From contig NC_092859.1 of the NCBI RefSeq assembly GCF_032062135.1, forward strand, positions 29,801,753 to 29,865,752: DNA of 64,000 bases, in the 5' to 3' direction. The notes below the pieces were generated by a model. The model searched no databases. It was not told where the DNA came from and worked only from the letters and a program-made list of their open reading frames with translations. Below are positions 1 through 18,019 of the stretch, piece after piece. The translations under genes and the position numbers were made by a program. Source of the DNA: Pyxicephalus adspersus. Its lineage: Eukaryota > Chordata > Amphibia > Anura > Pyxicephalidae. Positions within the stretch are counted from its first letter, which is position 1. Every line of letters begins with the position of its first letter.

Positions 1-785
1 TCACAAGTGGGTCAGCACACACATCTCAGTATTCCAAGTTACTTGTTAAGTGTGGTTTAAAACATTTATGGAGTAAATACATCTACTGCCTTAGAAATGG
101 TTTACCATGTATGTATAGCCAATCAACTCTTCCGTTTTGGATAGAGTAAAGGAAGTGTTAAAACTCCTATCAGTTTGTTTCTCTGCTTTCTATATTCCAT
201 TTTGGTTAATGGACACCCAATCTAGAAGCTTATTTGCCTTAATCCATGGCCTGCTGCAATCCTCACCTCTAGAGAATTCACCAAGGATCAACTGAGCGGG
301 CAAGGCCAGAAAAATGGAGATTTTAGTTGCGGGATGTTAATATTGTGGGAATGTTAATATTGTAGTAGGCTGGGACTGCTAGATTTAGGTTTTTCAAGCA
401 GGAAAGCTAGGCAGGGAGGATAGCTACTTTCTCCAAAATTAGTTATCTGTTTTAGTGTTAGATGAGCAGACGCTAAAAGTTAGCAAACCCACCTTGAGTC
501 CTAGAAGGCTGAAACAGTACTGTTCATGTGTCAGTGGGGTGGTGCAACACAGGCACACGTCTCTTTATTTATTGGCCTGCTATATGATTTTGTGGGGTGC
601 ATAGTATTGTAATATTCTTTATTTTTATGGAGTATAGATTTAATCAAAACAAATGCTTTCATCTCAACCCATTGTTCTGGCTCTCTGTAAAACCCAGACT
701 TATGTTTGGGTGTTCTTTATTCACTTTTAAATCTGCATTTAAGCCAAAAAATATATTTCTTCATATTTGTTTTTTGGTTTGCCAG

Positions 786-7419
<6,634 letters not shown>

Positions 7420-7680
7420 GCTGAGCTGAACACCCTGTCCCCTCCCCCTCAATTCTACTTACTAGCGCCCCTGCTGGCAGGAGTCTATAAATATCTGTGT
7501 GACTCTTTATTGTACACACACAACACACCAATAGCTGTACATTCTATGTTTGTAAATATTCTGTTAATTATTTGTATATACACTTTGAAGTGCTGGCTGC
7601 CTTAGATTTTATTGTGTTCAGATTTATCAGGTGTCTAATGGTAATAAATAAAAGTATTGGAAATAAATAGAAATACCTTG
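7420..7680 (+). other. BRAF: BRAF 3' UTR with poly(A) signals
   Basis: After the stop codon comes AT-rich untranslated sequence with an AATAAA at 7643-7648 and two more overlapping or adjacent copies within 35 bases. A further AATAAA lies near 7740. The cleavage site is inferred to be about 7660-7690. Alternative longer 3' ends cannot be excluded. Confidence 0.6.
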
Positions 7681-10600
7681 TGCCTACGCTAGGTTGATTG
7701 CATCTTGTCCTATTTTGTCATAACATTTTTATTTTCCAAAATAAATTTAAAGCACTTGTTTTTTTAAGGCACCAGAACCCAGCATGTCATCTGTCATAAT
7801 GAGGACACTTATTCCTGTGTGAATTGACCAACAGAGGATTTCCTCTTATTTTTTATTATTAAAGTGGACCTACCATTGTGAGGTTTAAAGCGGCCATTGC
7901 TGAACAAGTTCTAAACATTGGTAACTGCCTGGGTGTAAAGCTTATCTTTTCGGTTTTCGTAGCTCTAGTCACAATGCTAAAACAATATGCAGCAGGATGG
8001 CAATCCTCTAAACACCAGAGCTACATACTCATTGTGGTAGAAATGTCCGCTTGCATATTCTTTCAATGAAAAGTCCACTATATGGAAAAGTGCAGAGATC
8101 TGCCTAAAGAAGACATGGATAAGAATAAACACCTGACAGTGGTGTTTTGTTTTCCTTTTAATCCTTGCAATGCTGTGAATTTGCTTCTGGTATTTACACA
8201 CTACAAAAGCCAGATCCAATGCTTCCATTCTCTCTACACCTCATTTTTGGTCAGTAAATGGCCTATCGCACCAATGAACCAATAGTTGGGGCCACAAAGT
8301 GCTGACTTCCAGCTGCATTTATTATCTGTATAATGTAGAAGTAGCTTGAGGTGCTCATAGCTGAATAAAATGGTGCTTCAGAAACTTTTTTTTTTTTAGA
8401 AATAATATTAAAATTAACAAAAAGTGCCCTTCTCAATCAAGCATAAAAATGGTTTATTTTGGTCAAACATGTTGTGTAACTAAAGCTGAAAGTCCAGGCA
8501 AACTACTAAATACACACTTGAAATATACAGAAGCTGCTTTACTGCCAAAAGGATTTGTATTCATGTCCATCTAGTCCTAAGATTTACACTGTTCTGTAAG
8601 ATGGTATAGCCCTAAACAGGTGAACTGATTAGTCTCTGCTTCAGTTAAGCAACACATACAGTTCTTGTTCCTCCTTTCAGTCTGTGAATTGAATACAGAG
8701 CTCATTAATGTGCATTTTCTGTACGCCTGGGGTTTAGTTTTAAACACTGGCTGCTTATAGGGTACAGGGAAAAAAGCCTAAAACATTTTAAGGTCAGATA
8801 GTTTAAGATTTTAGGCTGCTCTGCCATTGCAAGGATAAAACTTGATTCTTTTAAATGGCCTAATTGCCTCAAAAAAAAATAATCCTCTTTTTGGAGATCC
8901 TAAAATGCATACATGTTTGTGTGTTGTTGTGTCTCTGTGTTATACTTCCTCCTACCACTAACCCTGTCTATAAATTGTTCTTCAGTACTTAGCTCCGACT
9001 TACTTCTGCTTGAAATAATCTTGTAATTCTTTTATACTCCCTCTGCAGGAGAATTTACAGCCTTCAAGTAACTGCACAGTCACCACAAGCACCTCTGTTA
9101 CTAATTTAAGTCTCGTGTTCCTCTAGTTTCTTAGCACTGGGACTACATACAAAAAAATAAGCAGATAACACACCCATATTAAAAGGGAGCAGCATGAACC
9201 TTCAATGAAAAGAGGGGGAGAGGGTTGGAGAGGGACCCAGCAGAAACTTCTGTACACCCCTACCAGTGTACACAGCAGAGGAGAGGCGTGGCCATGTGAA
9301 CGAGGAGGCGGATCTTCACTGCAGAGACTGTTTTCTGATACTAACACTGGGGCCTTCGTGATCTTTGGATTCTGCTCCAATCATAATGGGACTGTCTGCT
9401 TAATTTTTTTTTCTTTTTCCTCCTCCCATCTAAGAACTTTGGGAAATAAAATGCTGGATCTCCTTGGCCCCACACCCAACTCCACCCCACCCTTACTCCT
9501 CCCTTCCACATCTGTTTTCCTCAATATTTAAGGAGCAAATCAGCACAAGAACCTGGGGATTGGAGTATAGCATCCCTATCTGTTTTCTGTTAGTTCGCTA
9601 AAAGCAGAACTCTTGTTTCCTTGGGTTGTGGCAGTTTACTCTTTTATCTTATTGGCTAAGGACGTGAATGGTGAGAGGATCTGTTTGGGCAGCAGAGCTG
9701 TCGCCTTCTGACTGCTTATATCTATTGTTGGACAGCAGAGCTGTTCACTTGGGAATGACTTATCTATTAGCAGACAGTAAGACTCTAAAAATGTTCGAAG
9801 TCTTAGGATATTTACCAGGCACAATATAAAATGCAACTCCTAATCGGGTACAGGTTCACTATAGAGGACATGTCTACCAGATAGATGAGTTAAGCTCAAT
9901 TTTTTTTTATTTCAAACCCATGTAGAGAAATTGGGTATAGGCTACCCAAAAATGTACCTTTTAGCCCATGTGGAGAGGATGGGTAAGGGTCACCCAATAA
10001 CTATTTTAAATGCTAGGAGAAAGAGTGTCTATTTCTCCTTCTCCTTTTGCTCCGTTATGGTGTCATGCTTCCCCTGTTAAAGTTCTGGCTATAGCATACA
10101 GCTTGTCTTGTCTAACCTCCAACACACAAGTAAAGGCACCCCATATCATCTTTGTTTTGAGTGGACCTAACCTGGTAAGCTCACCTCAATGTGTTTTCTT
10201 AAAAGATGCAAAGAGAACATGTAAGGTACTATTGTTGGCCTGGTTGGTGTGCTGCTCATCTGCCTATCATACCTAAATCCTGACCCACAATCGGTTTGGC
10301 TCATGCATTCAGCTGCTTGTGACACAACTTGTATCTCCGTTATCTGCATGTTGTTTCAGATGGGGCTGAAACTAAAATATCAGCTTTACATCCGGACAAT
10401 TGGCATTCTTTACAATAATTCCAGGAATGGCAGCTTTCAGAATCTTTCATTATAGGTCCACTTAAATTATAAATGACATTACAGCATTTAGGACACTGCA
10501 CTCCTTCCAGTGAATTAGCAGTAGTAAAATATGATTTGATATCCATAATTCATAAACGGTTATTGGGTGAAACTCTTGTAATGGGCTCAGTGGTGTAGGT

Positions 10601-11297
10601 GTAGTTAGGAACAAAGTATACTTAGGTTATGGTCCTGGTGTTCCCAGGGAAGGAGAAATCAAGGATAGTTATAAAACTTTTAGTACTGGAACAGACTTCT
10701 GGAGTAGATTTACTCTCGAACGTGTTCCTTGTGAAAGCAAAATCTGCAGTAAAATATCATTTTAATAGATTATTTATGTAAATTTTATGGGGAAAATATA
10801 TGATAATAGTTAAATAGTGCCATAGGCTTTAAGGCAGAAGCTAAGATACCAGAGCAAAGACAGCAGAAAAAACCTTATATGTGCTTTATGAATTTTTATA
10901 AACTATAATTTGCACAAAACTCGACCTGCTGGTCTGCTTCCTGGTTTTTTAAGATGTAGTGGGTAATTGGAGGGTAATTTGCAGAGGCTCAAGCTGGTAT
11001 CATGATATAGTCACATGACACAGCCTTGCAAATCACTTAGAAGGTTCTGTGCGGTCAATCGTATACATTGGCTTGGGGAAAGGGAATATGTTGTTGGAGG
11101 GTTCTGACTTCAGTGCCTATTCTAGCACGAAATGGCAGGACCCAGATCAGAACTGAGATTTACTAATAGGAATGACATCTGCAGAGCAATAATATTAAGG
11201 TTAAGGCATATTATTGGTGATATTTGGTGATATGGATAGATACAGCTGAAGTAGAATTGCCCTTCTAATTTACCTTTCCATCATGGATTTTAATTGA

Positions 11298-11312
11298 CCC
11301 CCCCCCCCCCCC
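11298..11312. repeat. Poly(C) run
   Basis: Fifteen consecutive Cs. Similar runs occur at 36136-36151 and 62286-62301. On the complementary strand they are G runs. Confidence 0.8.
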
Positions 11313-13986
11313 TGTCATGTGTTCCCTCCCTTTCTACTTGGGTGCACTTAATATTGAAATGCTTCCATAGGACTCTTTTGAATTTGAGAAGAAATATATT
11401 TTCTTGATCCAACTATGTAACAGGAACTGAATTGTTTTTCAAGGGAGATTCTGCATTTTATTTAAACTTTATAGCCCTATTTTTTTTCTGATTTGGACTG
11501 TCAACTTTTACTACTTCCCTACATCTTGTCCCTTTTTTGTTCGCTCAATTTTATTCCCCCTATAATGGATACAGTTGTGGACCTTCTATCCCTTCAATCT
11601 GCTCTAGCATTTAATTACTTCTGATGAGGCCTTGCATGGACTAAAATGGACTTATTGTGTTTTCAGATTCAGCTCTTTAAAGAAAAAAAAAACTCTTTAC
11701 AGTGCATTTCCATATCATAGAGAACGGATGGCTGGCTGCCGGAAAGAAAAAAAAATGGTTTACATTCCATGCTAGATAGTCACATTCATTGCATTAATCT
11801 TTGTTTCTGATTCGGCACCAAGACTTCTGCTTTGCACCTACAGACCATCTGAAGGAAAGAATGGCATTTTTGTTATTAAATGCTCACAGCACTTGATGTT
11901 CAGGTACTACATTGTAGATAACAGATGGCCCTAATATTGCAAATTTATAGTTTTATTCTTGCATAAAAGTGTCTGAAAGAAGAACTGTTTTTTAATAGGG
12001 CTGATGTACAAACTGCCCTAGCAACAGACTATTCAACTGTCAGCTCCTATATTTTCTATGTATATACCATGAGATTAAAGCATTTTACATCTGCCATGAC
12101 ATTGAGGTAACAGGAGAAGGTGTTAATTGTAATATAATCTAAAATTCATTACCCATTTCACACTCTAACCTTTTCTCAACTTTTGTTTCCTTTAATACAT
12201 TTATATAGTGATGACAAATCCCTTTGAAATTGACAAATCTGTCCCCAACCCCCTTTCAACAAGCTGTCTAGTGTTTCTTTTTGTATATGTAGAATTAATA
12301 TAATATTGGCCATTTGGGTTAAAGTGACCAGGTTTCTTATAAGAAATCAAAACACTATGTAACCCCTATGTCTGCTGATGTTGAAGCTTTCACAGGGTTG
12401 ACTTTTGATGACCATGTCTGGGCCTGGTCATTGGTGCCTAAACCTGGGCACTGCATCCTGGAAGGAAGTCACATGCTCCTTCATACCTGGGTATAGAATT
12501 TTACAATGTCCAATATGTGAGGTTTTAGAGGGTGCAAGTTACTGAAATTTTACTAATTCTTTGGTGTAGCAGTTGATTGTCAAGAACAAAGAGGCCCTCA
12601 TGGTGTTGGCTCTAGTTACTGGCCTATCATCTATTCAGCAGACGTTGTAGGCACCCTTCCTCACACAGATCTTTCTTTCAGACACTTTACCACAAGGACC
12701 AATATTCTTCCTTTTTCACATTTTTGTAGAAAAATTTCCCCCACACTGCAACAATGTACAAGTGCTGTCTGGACCAACAACAATGATCACCGCCATGGCC
12801 CAGATTCTGTCTTTTATGTGTGTGTGTGTGTGTACACGATTTTATGTCTAGCTACTGGTTTCACCAATAAGACTAAATATTTATAACTCCAAAGCCAGAC
12901 CAGTAGCGCACAATGAGGTCATATTTTTTTTTTTTTGTACATTCAAAACTTTATTTCATGCTATTTATTTAATTTATTTTGCTTACGGCAAGCATGGATG
13001 TGGAAAGCCGGAAACAGGTGATACATTCAGTGAATCTTCTCTCGTTTTAATCTTGTCTGCTTTCACCTTTTGTATATTTTATCAGGTGCCATTAAGGACA
13101 CTGTGCTCTTTCGGTAATCTGCTGGCACCTGCAGAACCTTCTAGCAGTTGTACATATCATCAGGAGTGTATATGGAGGATGAAAGGAATCAGCATGCTGT
13201 TTTGAAATCTGATTTTAAGATCGCCTGTCATGTATGCCCATTGTGGGGGTGCCATTTGGTCTTAGAGAATGCATCCTAGCAGATCGTGAGGTTGGTAGTT
13301 TCTGCTAAATAGATAAAAGCTGATAAATTGACAAGATGGCTGCCAGCACTGAGCATGGGTGACATGTACACCTTAAAGGGTTTGTCCACCCCAATGAGTG
13401 AGTACTGGTGAGCTGAATTGCTATCTACTTTCTCATATCCTCCAGGGATGCCAGGATGTGAATTCCTTACCAGGATTAGCAGCTTTACCTACCACTCCTT
13501 TTTTGTGATGGCCAAAGGTGGAGCTGCAGGCCTGCAGAAATCTCTGCCTCAGAATGCCTGGCTGATATAGAAATTCAGAAGGTGTTTCAGGTCACTGGAC
13601 CTCCTCAGTGGACTTTTCTTTAAAATAAGAGAAAAAAGCTACATATTTGCTTTCTGTTCATTGAGTCATTCTGAGAAGCCCTGATTTCCAATTCTGTTGG
13701 TGGTTGATTTTAAAGGCAGAAATTGTCCAGATGATTTTTTTTACTTTCAGCAATACAAGTAAACCTAAATTAAAGTAACAAGCAGAAGTCATTTACAATG
13801 TAATTAGTTGAATGAATACATTTTTATTAGCCCATCACAAAGCAGAATACCTGAGTGTGATCCACCATTGGAAGATGCAGTTCTCTGACTCCTGGGGCTT
13901 CATTTACAGGGGATAGATAAGTTTTAAGTAATCTTTAAGCAGCCATACCCACATAAATACATCCAACTGCAGGTCTTCTCCAAGAT

Positions 13987-14115
13987 TTTATTATTATTAT
14001 TAAACAGTATTTATATAGCACCAACATATTATGCAGCTCTGTAAATTAAATAGGTTTGCAAATGACAGAGAGTGACACAGGAGAAGACTCTGCCCAGAAG
14101 AGCTTGCAATCTAAG
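13987..14115. mobile_element. SINE-type 3' tail fragment
   Basis: A TTATTATTATTA tract followed by AGTATTTATATAGCACCAAC and a stretch ending AGAAGAGCTTGCAATCTAAG. The same arrangement recurs at 60068-60235. It is probably a truncated retroposed copy of a family related to the tRNA-derived SINE elsewhere in the window. Confidence 0.5.
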
Positions 14116-14458
14116 AGTCTATGGAAGGATTAAAATAAAACTATAGACTTAAATTGTACCAATAGGCATTGGTTTTTATTGCAGTAGAAACATAATAATT
14201 CTTTTCTGCTGTAAGGACTCCCACCTATACTCTATACAGCTCCGTGTGCAATTTTGGCAAGTGCTAAGATGAATAAACTACTCTGCATGCTACTACAACT
14301 AATTATCAAAAACTTGGTGGAGAAAGTTGTTAGCAAGGAAGTATGCAAACATCACATCAGTGCAGGTTAGGTGAGAATAGTTGCACCTGGCAAGCACGGT
14401 GAGATATTCTGTCAATTACATAGCATCACTAAAAATAATTGAAACCATTCATACATTA

Positions 14459-14586
14459 GGGGCTCTATTTATAAAACAGAGAATCTGACATTCTGTCAAA
14501 CATTCCCTGGTGGGAATCAATTACTGCCATTGAAACACATAGACCTGGGAATGTCTGATTCCCTGTTTTATACATATAGACCTAGG
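14459..14586. mobile_element. Palindromic MITE, family C, copy 1
   Basis: The left end GGGGCTCTATTTATAAAACA and the right end CCCTGTTTTATACATATAGA are inverted repeats around a core containing CATTCCCTGGTGGGAATCAA. Two further copies are at 53013-53166 and 56279-56433. There is no coding capacity. Confidence 0.65.
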
Positions 14587-15581
14587 TAATGCATTAAAAT
14601 CCTTCAATATGGCTTAGGTAAAAAAAACTCAGTCACTGCTGTATAAATGTACAGAGAACAATGCTAGGGAAAATGTCTGAACAACACAATTCAAGATACG
14701 CTATTATATGACATCCTTTACAACTGATGCAGACCCAAGATACAGATGTTTGTCAGGTATATAGAAGTTGAAATATATTCTTGTTATCAAAATTTGTGTT
14801 AATAAAATCACTTTTTTCCTTAACAGATTCACAAGTATTTGTTAGTAAGTGTAAGTGTAACCCCAAGAGCATAAATGTAAAATATATTGCAGTTTTCAAG
14901 TCATTGGATGTGATGGCTGCATCAGGTTGTTTGCTTTGTACATTTTCTACATGGCAGAAATACCAGGTGATTGTTTCAGAAATTCAGTGACCTTGTTTTA
15001 GTGTACTTTACTGAAATCCCATTGTAATTAGCTTGTGCAGCTATCTCTTGTGAGGTAAAGAGCTTCCTGCTCTCATGTAATGGAGATTAGAAACGAGGAA
15101 GGAGGTTCAGGGGAGCGGTCTAGGGTGACAACTCTCCTCCTGTAAATATTCTGGGTGAATATAAAAGAATAATAGAGAACCGATGTGACCACCCCATCAA
15201 TAGACTGTTAAACTGCTATTCATTCCATTTGTGGCTTTGATGACACTTTAACTTCTTTACATCATATAATATTACATAGGATTATGTGACCACAATCACC
15301 ATACAGAGCTAGGAATACTTAGTTTTATCCCACGTTATCGTGCTTACAATTCAAACCTTCTTTAATATACTTTATTTTAAAAAAACTATACATCAAACTA
15401 ACATTTTGATTTTGTGAATCCAATAAAAGCAAACCTAGCCTTTATTACCCAGCATTGGTCACAGTGGCTTCCTAGAATCACCCAATATTCTTTTTTTAAA
15501 GTTGTTGTTATTGCCTGTGTTTAACAAGTCTCCGGCACCGAGTCTTTTATCCGAAGGTACATCCACACTTTAAATAATGCT

Positions 15582-15673
15582 CACAGATTGCCCCATGATA
15601 TGTTGCTGTACATACTTTCAAGTCACTGACTTACCAGTGATCATTCAGGTTGGAAATGTTTGGGGGTAATGTA
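15582..15673 (+). promoter_or_regulatory. 92-bp strongly conserved non-coding block, copy 1 (candidate regulatory element)
   Basis: The block starts CACAGATTGCCCCATGATAT and differs from 26791-26882 at only two of 92 positions, while the DNA around it differs much more. It lies about 2.3 kb upstream of the TATA box of dermatopontin-like gene 1. Its regulatory role is inference from conservation between paralogues. Confidence 0.45.
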
Positions 15674-16351
15674 TAAAAGTGGTGTAAAAATTATAATAAA
15701 GACCATATTTATAAATGTTTACATTGTGTCCATTAAACCACCTTTTAAAATGCATCTGTCAATTTTAAAATCTTTCTTAATATAATGTTTGTTTTAGAAA
15801 TGATTCCTCTTTTTGGTTAAAATTGTTTTCTACTGTAACTTTTTTCTCTTTCATTGTAATGTGACGGAAAAGATCACAACAGGACTTGCAAAAATCTTTG
15901 AATTCGGAAAATGTTTTAATTGTAAAGGATTTGCCCTCTATTTTGGTTTACTTGCTTTGTAACGCCAGCCAGACTATGCTCAACAGAATCAGCAGAATCA
16001 TAATATAGTTAAGAGGAATGGAAGCTGCCATGAAGTATCGGACCAGTCAGAAATGGTTTTGTTTGTTTTTAGGCTGGGCCTATGGCTGACATCATTGTTC
16101 CAGTTCCCCTCTCTTGTCTGTTTTCTAATATATTAAAAGACTGTAGGTGCTGAAAATTTTTCTTCCTACATAGGGGCTCCTTGGGCTGGCTATGTGAGCA
16201 CATTCCAAAATACTGGAAGAGTATGGGGGACTGACTTTCAGGAAGAGCAAACCAATCAGCAACTTTGCCCAAATTAGAATCTTACGCTTGGGTGGAGACC
16301 TTGTAACCACCACTTGAAAATGTGGTCACATAAGCAGCACGAGAGGTTATT

Positions 16352-16690
16352 ATCGTTATTATCTACTTGTGTTATATAGCACCAATATATTATGCAGCTA
16401 TTTACAAAGTCACACACATCAGGTAGTTACAAAGGCAGCGCTTTTTATAGTCATGTCACTAACTGTCCCTCAAATGTGCTCATAATCTGTTGTCCCTACC
16501 ATAGTCCTATGTCATTAACACAGTCTGAGGCCAATGGAAATCAATTAACCTAACTGCTGCTTTGTTTTTGGGATGTAGGAAAAAAACAGCATGCAAGAAA
16601 ACCCATACCCCATACACATAGTGTTCTGGCCCAGATTGGAACCTGGGACCCTGGTGCCTCAAAGGCAAAGTGTTAATCACTGAGCCAACC
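16352..16690 (-). mobile_element. tRNA-derived SINE, reverse orientation
   Basis: Read on the minus strand it has the tRNA-like head (TTGGCTCAGTGATTAACAC and a B-box-like GGTTCCAATCTGGGCC), then the CATCCCAAAAACAAAGCAG region, then the 3' tail with GCATAATATATTGGTGC and a TTATTA-type end. The paralogous site near 27395 lacks it: the DNA reads straight from GAGATTAT into CCAAAGCAC. Confidence 0.7.
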
Positions 16691-17943
16691 ATTACCCAAA
16701 GCACCTTTTCTGAAGGATGAATATGTAGAAAGTAGAATTCAGTTCTGTTTATTTATGTCACTAGTTCTTTCTTGAACTCTAGCTGGGTTTATTAAGGTAT
16801 CGTGCACCTTTGTGCTCAGATTACAGGTACTTTTTAAGGAAAACCTGTTATTGTAGATGGCATCACAGACCTTATTCCAAAAATGTTATTTATTGCTGAT
16901 CCTCAGTGACCCAGGAAACTCAGAATTGGTATTTTACAAACATTTGTTTTTTACATTACCCATTGTGAGAAGAGAATGCTGGGGTTACCAACAAGAAAGC
17001 AGCACCAGCACTATCTCAGTTGGTTGTACTGCAGATTGAAAATGACTCTTTTAGGAGAGTCAATCACTTGACCTATTCAACTGCATGTACAAAAGTATAA
17101 AACATACATACCTTTCACATACCTTTCGGCCTTGTCATGGAGTAATCGACTGTGTGCAGTTCCATTTAACCTGTGTATAACCTATTTCAAGGACACCTAA
17201 GCCTAGACCATTGACATGAAACTATTTACATGTTCTAAACAAGCAGCAACTGTCTCATAGTAAGCGCTAAAGCCCTGCTGTTTGTTTACATTGGATGGCT
17301 GGCAGGATGCTAAGTTTCTGTTCTCCACAGAAGGTAAGAGGAGCTGTTTGTTCCTCTGTTGTGAGATTTAATTATGCATTTCCCCACACTGCCTATAGCT
17401 AGAAATGGTGTTTCAGTCTTTACAGCACAATATTTATGAATAATCTGACCAAAAACTAGACCTATAACATTTTTAATACATTGCACTACAACACAGTGGC
17501 AGTCCATTGGCATTTCTTGTATTGGTTGGTGGTGTGCATTACTGGATGTTCTACCATGTGTTACCACAATCATAAGGCTGTGGACCCAGGTGAAAGTGCT
17601 ATGTACGGACCCATTCACATCAGTGACCTGTAATAACTCCTGCACGGATTCATTTATTATGAAGGGGCACTCCAATATGCCTTTTTAGTACAGTACAACG
17701 TGCTAACGAATACACATCACAACGGACTGGGTAGTATGAGCTGGCCAAAAAGTTTTGGCAACCCCCGTCCCTCCACAAGCCCCCCACCCCCACCCCACAA
17801 ATGCCCAAATACATCATTTTTAATGTGTGAACAGAGGGCTGTACTGGTAATCAAGTCATTTGTGACCTTGACTCCGGGCCTAATGCTGCCATTAAGGATG
17901 ATATCTGAGAAACAGGTGGTTAATGTGTAAAAAAACCTCAGTT

Positions 17944-17949
17944 TATAAA
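17944..17949 (+). promoter_or_regulatory. TATA box of dermatopontin-like gene 1
   Basis: TATAAA lies 71 bases upstream of the start codon at 18020, in a proximal promoter closely matched upstream of gene 2 (TATAAA at 28817-28822). Transcription would start near 17970-17980. Confidence 0.65.
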
Positions 17950-18019
17950 CCAGCCGAGCTTGGAAACACCAGAATCACCGAATTTCCAACATCTCAACTC
18001 CATCTCCAATATTAAAGTC

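Larger units (their letters stand above)
7690..14920. other. Intergenic stretch between BRAF and the dermatopontin-like duplication
   Basis: Read on both strands, this 7 kb shows no recognisable protein domain and no run of spliceable exons. It holds a poly(C) run at 11298-11312, a TG microsatellite at about 12817-12834, a SINE 3' tail at 13987-14110 and a palindromic element at 14459-14586. Short open frames (for example around 9205-9531 and 9123-9380) look like chance reading of simple sequence. The rest is unremarkable AT-rich DNA. Confidence 0.6.
14925..17943 (+). repeat. Upstream half of a tandem segmental duplication, copy 1
   Basis: This region resembles 26140-28816 in order and sequence: the CAGTGACCTTGTTT area, then GGGCGGTCTAGGGTGACAAC-like sequence, then GGCTTCCTAGAATCACCCAA, then the block at 15582-15673, then the proximal promoter. 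Both copies end in a dermatopontin-like gene. A reversed SINE at 16352-16690 is present only here. The outer boundary is approximate. Confidence 0.8.

Noticed and set aside
1..785. Search for an additional BRAF exon at the start of the window
   Set aside because: No kinase or hinge sequence in frame with the exon at 786 was seen; it reads as intron.
17310..17675. 121-aa minus-strand open frame upstream of dermatopontin-like gene 1
   Set aside because: The equivalent sequence upstream of gene 2 (about 28320-28600) does not keep the frame, so it is not under coding constraint.
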